Part shown: piece by piece, positions 6,780 to 8,105 of the stretch
How the letters are laid out: each line of letters starts with the position of its first letter
How positions within the stretch are numbered: the first letter of the stretch is position 1
From: an uncultured Chromatiaceae bacterium
Lineage (GTDB): Bacteria > Pseudomonadota > Gammaproteobacteria > Enterobacterales > Alteromonadaceae
Reading direction: 5' to 3'
NCBI GenBank assembly: GCA_946482615.1
Contig: CAMLSF010000162.1
Location: 1-8,105, forward strand
DNA: 8,105 bases
Translations under genes and position numbers: made by a program
The notes under the pieces: model-generated
What the model was told of the DNA's origin: nothing
Databases searched by the model: none
Seen by the model: only the letters and a program-made list of their open reading frames with translations

Positions 6780-7948
6780 CGACTGAATTAACGCAGCCCA
6801 CTCTTAGCGCAGGACAAAGATTACGTCAGGCCCGTGAGCAACAAAATCTGACCGTAGCGCAAGTGGCACAGCAACTGAATTTAAGCAAAAGCCTAATCGA
6901 CGATATCGAACAGGATCAGGTCGACGCCAAGCTGTCCTCAACTTTTGTTCGTGGTTATTTACGCTCTTATGCCAAATTGCTGAAAATACCAGCCCAACAA
7001 GTGTTGGATGCCTACAGCAGTAACTCTAAAGGTTTGCATCAGGTTCCCAGCCTGACCCGCAGTTTTTCTAAACGCACCGCCAAAGAAGCCACAGAAAACC
7101 GCTTTATGTGGGTGACTTATTTTGTTATTGCTGTTTTTGTTGTGCTGTTAGTTTTAGGCTTCTGGCAAAGTCGTTTTGGTGGCTCCGCATCTGGTTCTGC
7201 TTTGCCTATGGCGCAAACGGATGAAACTATGCTGGCTAGTGAAGAGGCGAAGCCTGTTGAAACTCAGCCCTATCAGCAAACAGAACAGCCACAAACACAA
7301 CAAAGCAGCATTCCAGTGACTCAGTTGGATCACTCGCCAACAGCGACTGATACTCCAACGGGGGCGGCTGCTCCACAAAATAGTTTAACCACTGATGTTC
7401 CTGCTGTAATACCTGCACAACCGCAAGCAGTAGCGACACAACCAGCTGCAGCCAGTCCTGAGACGACAACAGAAGCAAATTCCGGGAACACAGCTGCGCA
7501 GAATACATCTGCTGTCACCACTGGAGTTCAGAGTGAACCACAAACGCAGCAATCAGTTACTGAAGTCTCAGCTCCGGTTCAAAACCAGGCTCAAGCCTCT
7601 GCTCCGGTCACTAATACGGTTCCGGCTGTGGGTGATACTGCTGTGCAGGGCGTCACGAACTCAACTGCAGACACTCAAACTCCGGCTCCTGTTGATGCAT
7701 CGGCTAATGCCACTATCAGCTTGTCTTTGAGTGCAGAATGTTGGGTGGATATAGTAGATGCGACTGGTAAACGTCTGGTGTTTGGCAGTCGTCAGGCCGG
7801 TGAACAACTGAATTTACGTGGTGTTGCGCCAGTCAAAGTGTTATTAGGTAACGCAGCAGCAGCCACTCTTAGCTTTAATGGCGAAGCCATTGACCTGTCA
7901 GGTTATCCAACAGGTCGGGTCGCCCGGTTAACCCTCGGACAAAACTGA
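6776..7948 (+). CDS. rodZ: Cytoskeletal cell-shape protein RodZ
   Basis: This 390-residue bitopic membrane protein links the MreB cytoskeleton to the wall-elongation machinery. An N-terminal Cro/C1-type helix-turn-helix domain (about 10-80; [19 protein letters not shown] is its first part) is the MreB-binding domain of the family. Basic residues (95-103) precede one transmembrane helix (about 111-129), giving a cytoplasmic N-terminus. A low-complexity periplasmic linker rich in Q, T, P, A, S and V covers about 140-312. The conserved C-terminal beta domain (DUF4115) spans about 313-389, beginning [21 protein letters not shown]. coli RodZ is 337 residues; the excess lies in the linker. The start ATG overlaps the pilotin stop as ATGA, with only GGA upstream, so coupling is likely. 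The stop overlaps ispG by 1 nt. Confidence 0.96.
   Translation: MTTELTQPTLSAGQRLRQAREQQNLTVAQVAQQLNLSKSLIDDIEQDQVDAKLSSTFVRGYLRSYAKLLKIPAQQVLDAYSSNSKGLHQVPSLTRSFSKRTAKEATENRFMWVTYFVIAVFVVLLVLGFWQSRFGGSASGSALPMAQTDETMLASEEAKPVETQPYQQTEQPQTQQSSIPVTQLDHSPTATDTPTGAAAPQNSLTTDVPAVIPAQPQAVATQPAAASPETTTEANSGNTAAQNTSAVTTGVQSEPQTQQSVTEVSAPVQNQAQASAPVTNTVPAVGDTAVQGVTNSTADTQTPAPVDASANATISLSLSAECWVDIVDATGKRLVFGSRQAGEQLNLRGVAPVKVLLGNAAAATLSFNGEAIDLSGYPTGRVARLTLGQN
7193..7711 (+). repeat. Low-complexity coding segment for the RodZ periplasmic linker
   Basis: About 173 codons of rodZ encode a linker dominated by Q, T, P, A, S and V. Short motifs recur: PQTQQS at residues 172-177 and 255-260, SAPV at 265-268 and 275-278, and QPxA-type units near 215-226. 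It is a degenerate low-complexity repeat rather than a strict tandem array, and is expected to be disordered. Confidence 0.6.
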
Positions 7949-8105
7949 TGAGTTACGCAGAAAATCCTATTAAAAGACGCCAGTCCACTCAAATTAAAGT
8001 GGGCAATGTACTGATAGGCGGTGATGCGCCTATTGCAGTCCAGTCGATGACCAATACCAAAACCACAGATGTAGCCGCCACAGTGGCGCAAATTCAGGCC
8101 ATTGC
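7948..8105 (+). CDS. ispG: 4-hydroxy-3-methylbut-2-enyl diphosphate synthase IspG, N-terminal part (partial)
   Basis: The first 52 codons are present and the frame runs off the window end. The N-terminus contains [32 protein letters not shown] and [11 protein letters not shown], a close match to the start of E. coli IspG (GcpE). IspG is the iron-sulfur enzyme that converts 2-C-methylerythritol 2,4-cyclodiphosphate to HMBPP in the MEP isoprenoid pathway. Its cluster cysteines are in the C-terminal half and are not visible. The ATG shares one base with the rodZ TGA (TGATG), and only a weak CGGA stretch (7936-7939) precedes it, so termination-reinitiation from rodZ is likely. The rlmN, rodZ, ispG order matches E. 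coli. Confidence 0.97.
   Translation, partial: MSYAENPIKRRQSTQIKVGNVLIGGDAPIAVQSMTNTKTTDVAATVAQIQAI

Noticed and set aside
7154..7521. Several overlapping minus-strand open frames opposite the rodZ linker
   Set aside because: Low-complexity Q/T/A/P codons on the + strand rarely create stops on the other strand, so these frames are a composition effect.
1..8105. Mobile elements, CRISPR arrays, toxin-antitoxin or defence genes, tRNA or rRNA
   Set aside because: Coding frames are continuous housekeeping genes in a conserved order; no direct repeats with spacers, transposase motifs, terminal inverted repeats or RNA gene folds were seen.

Overview
The window is a chromosomal housekeeping segment of a gammaproteobacterium. 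All genes lie on the + strand. It runs from the last codons of iscS to the first 52 codons of ispG. IscU, IscA, HscB, HscA, Fdx, Ndk, RlmN and IspG look closely related to their E. coli counterparts. The order isc operon, ndk, rlmN, pilus pilotin, rodZ, ispG is typical of the group. A PilW/PilF-type pilotin between rlmN and rodZ, moderate GC and frequent TTA leucine codons suggest an Alteromonadales-like or Rheinheimera-like marine or aquatic bacterium. That genus-level placement is a guess from recall, not a computed result.

Region 1 (1-3582) is the iron-sulfur cluster assembly operon: iscS (3' end), iscU, iscA, hscB, hscA, fdx. Spacers are 1 to 28 nt, and the operon ends in a clear Rho-independent terminator at 3554-3582. 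IscS supplies sulfur and IscU is the scaffold. The HscA/HscB chaperone pair recognises the LPPVK loop of IscU to drive cluster release. Fdx supplies electrons, and IscA is an A-type carrier. The iscX gene that often follows fdx is absent here.

Region 2 (3583-4258) is ndk as its own transcription unit. It has a perfect TATAAT -10 box, a strong Shine-Dalgarno site, highly biased codons (every arginine is CGT) and a hairpin after the gene.

Region 3 (4259-8105) holds rlmN (radical SAM rRNA/tRNA adenine methyltransferase), a PilW/PilF-like TPR lipoprotein, rodZ (cell-shape protein) and the start of ispG (isoprenoid synthesis). The last three genes overlap by 4 nt and 1 nt, which suggests translational coupling.

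Most of the window is ordinary core genome. No mobile element, CRISPR array, tRNA or rRNA was seen, and no gene-free stretch exceeds 300 nt. The most distinctive item is the pilotin gene (5463-6779). Its product carries two C-terminal LysM (peptidoglycan-binding) domains after the TPR region, so it is much longer than a classical PilF. I found no convincing undescribed system beyond that unusual domain architecture.
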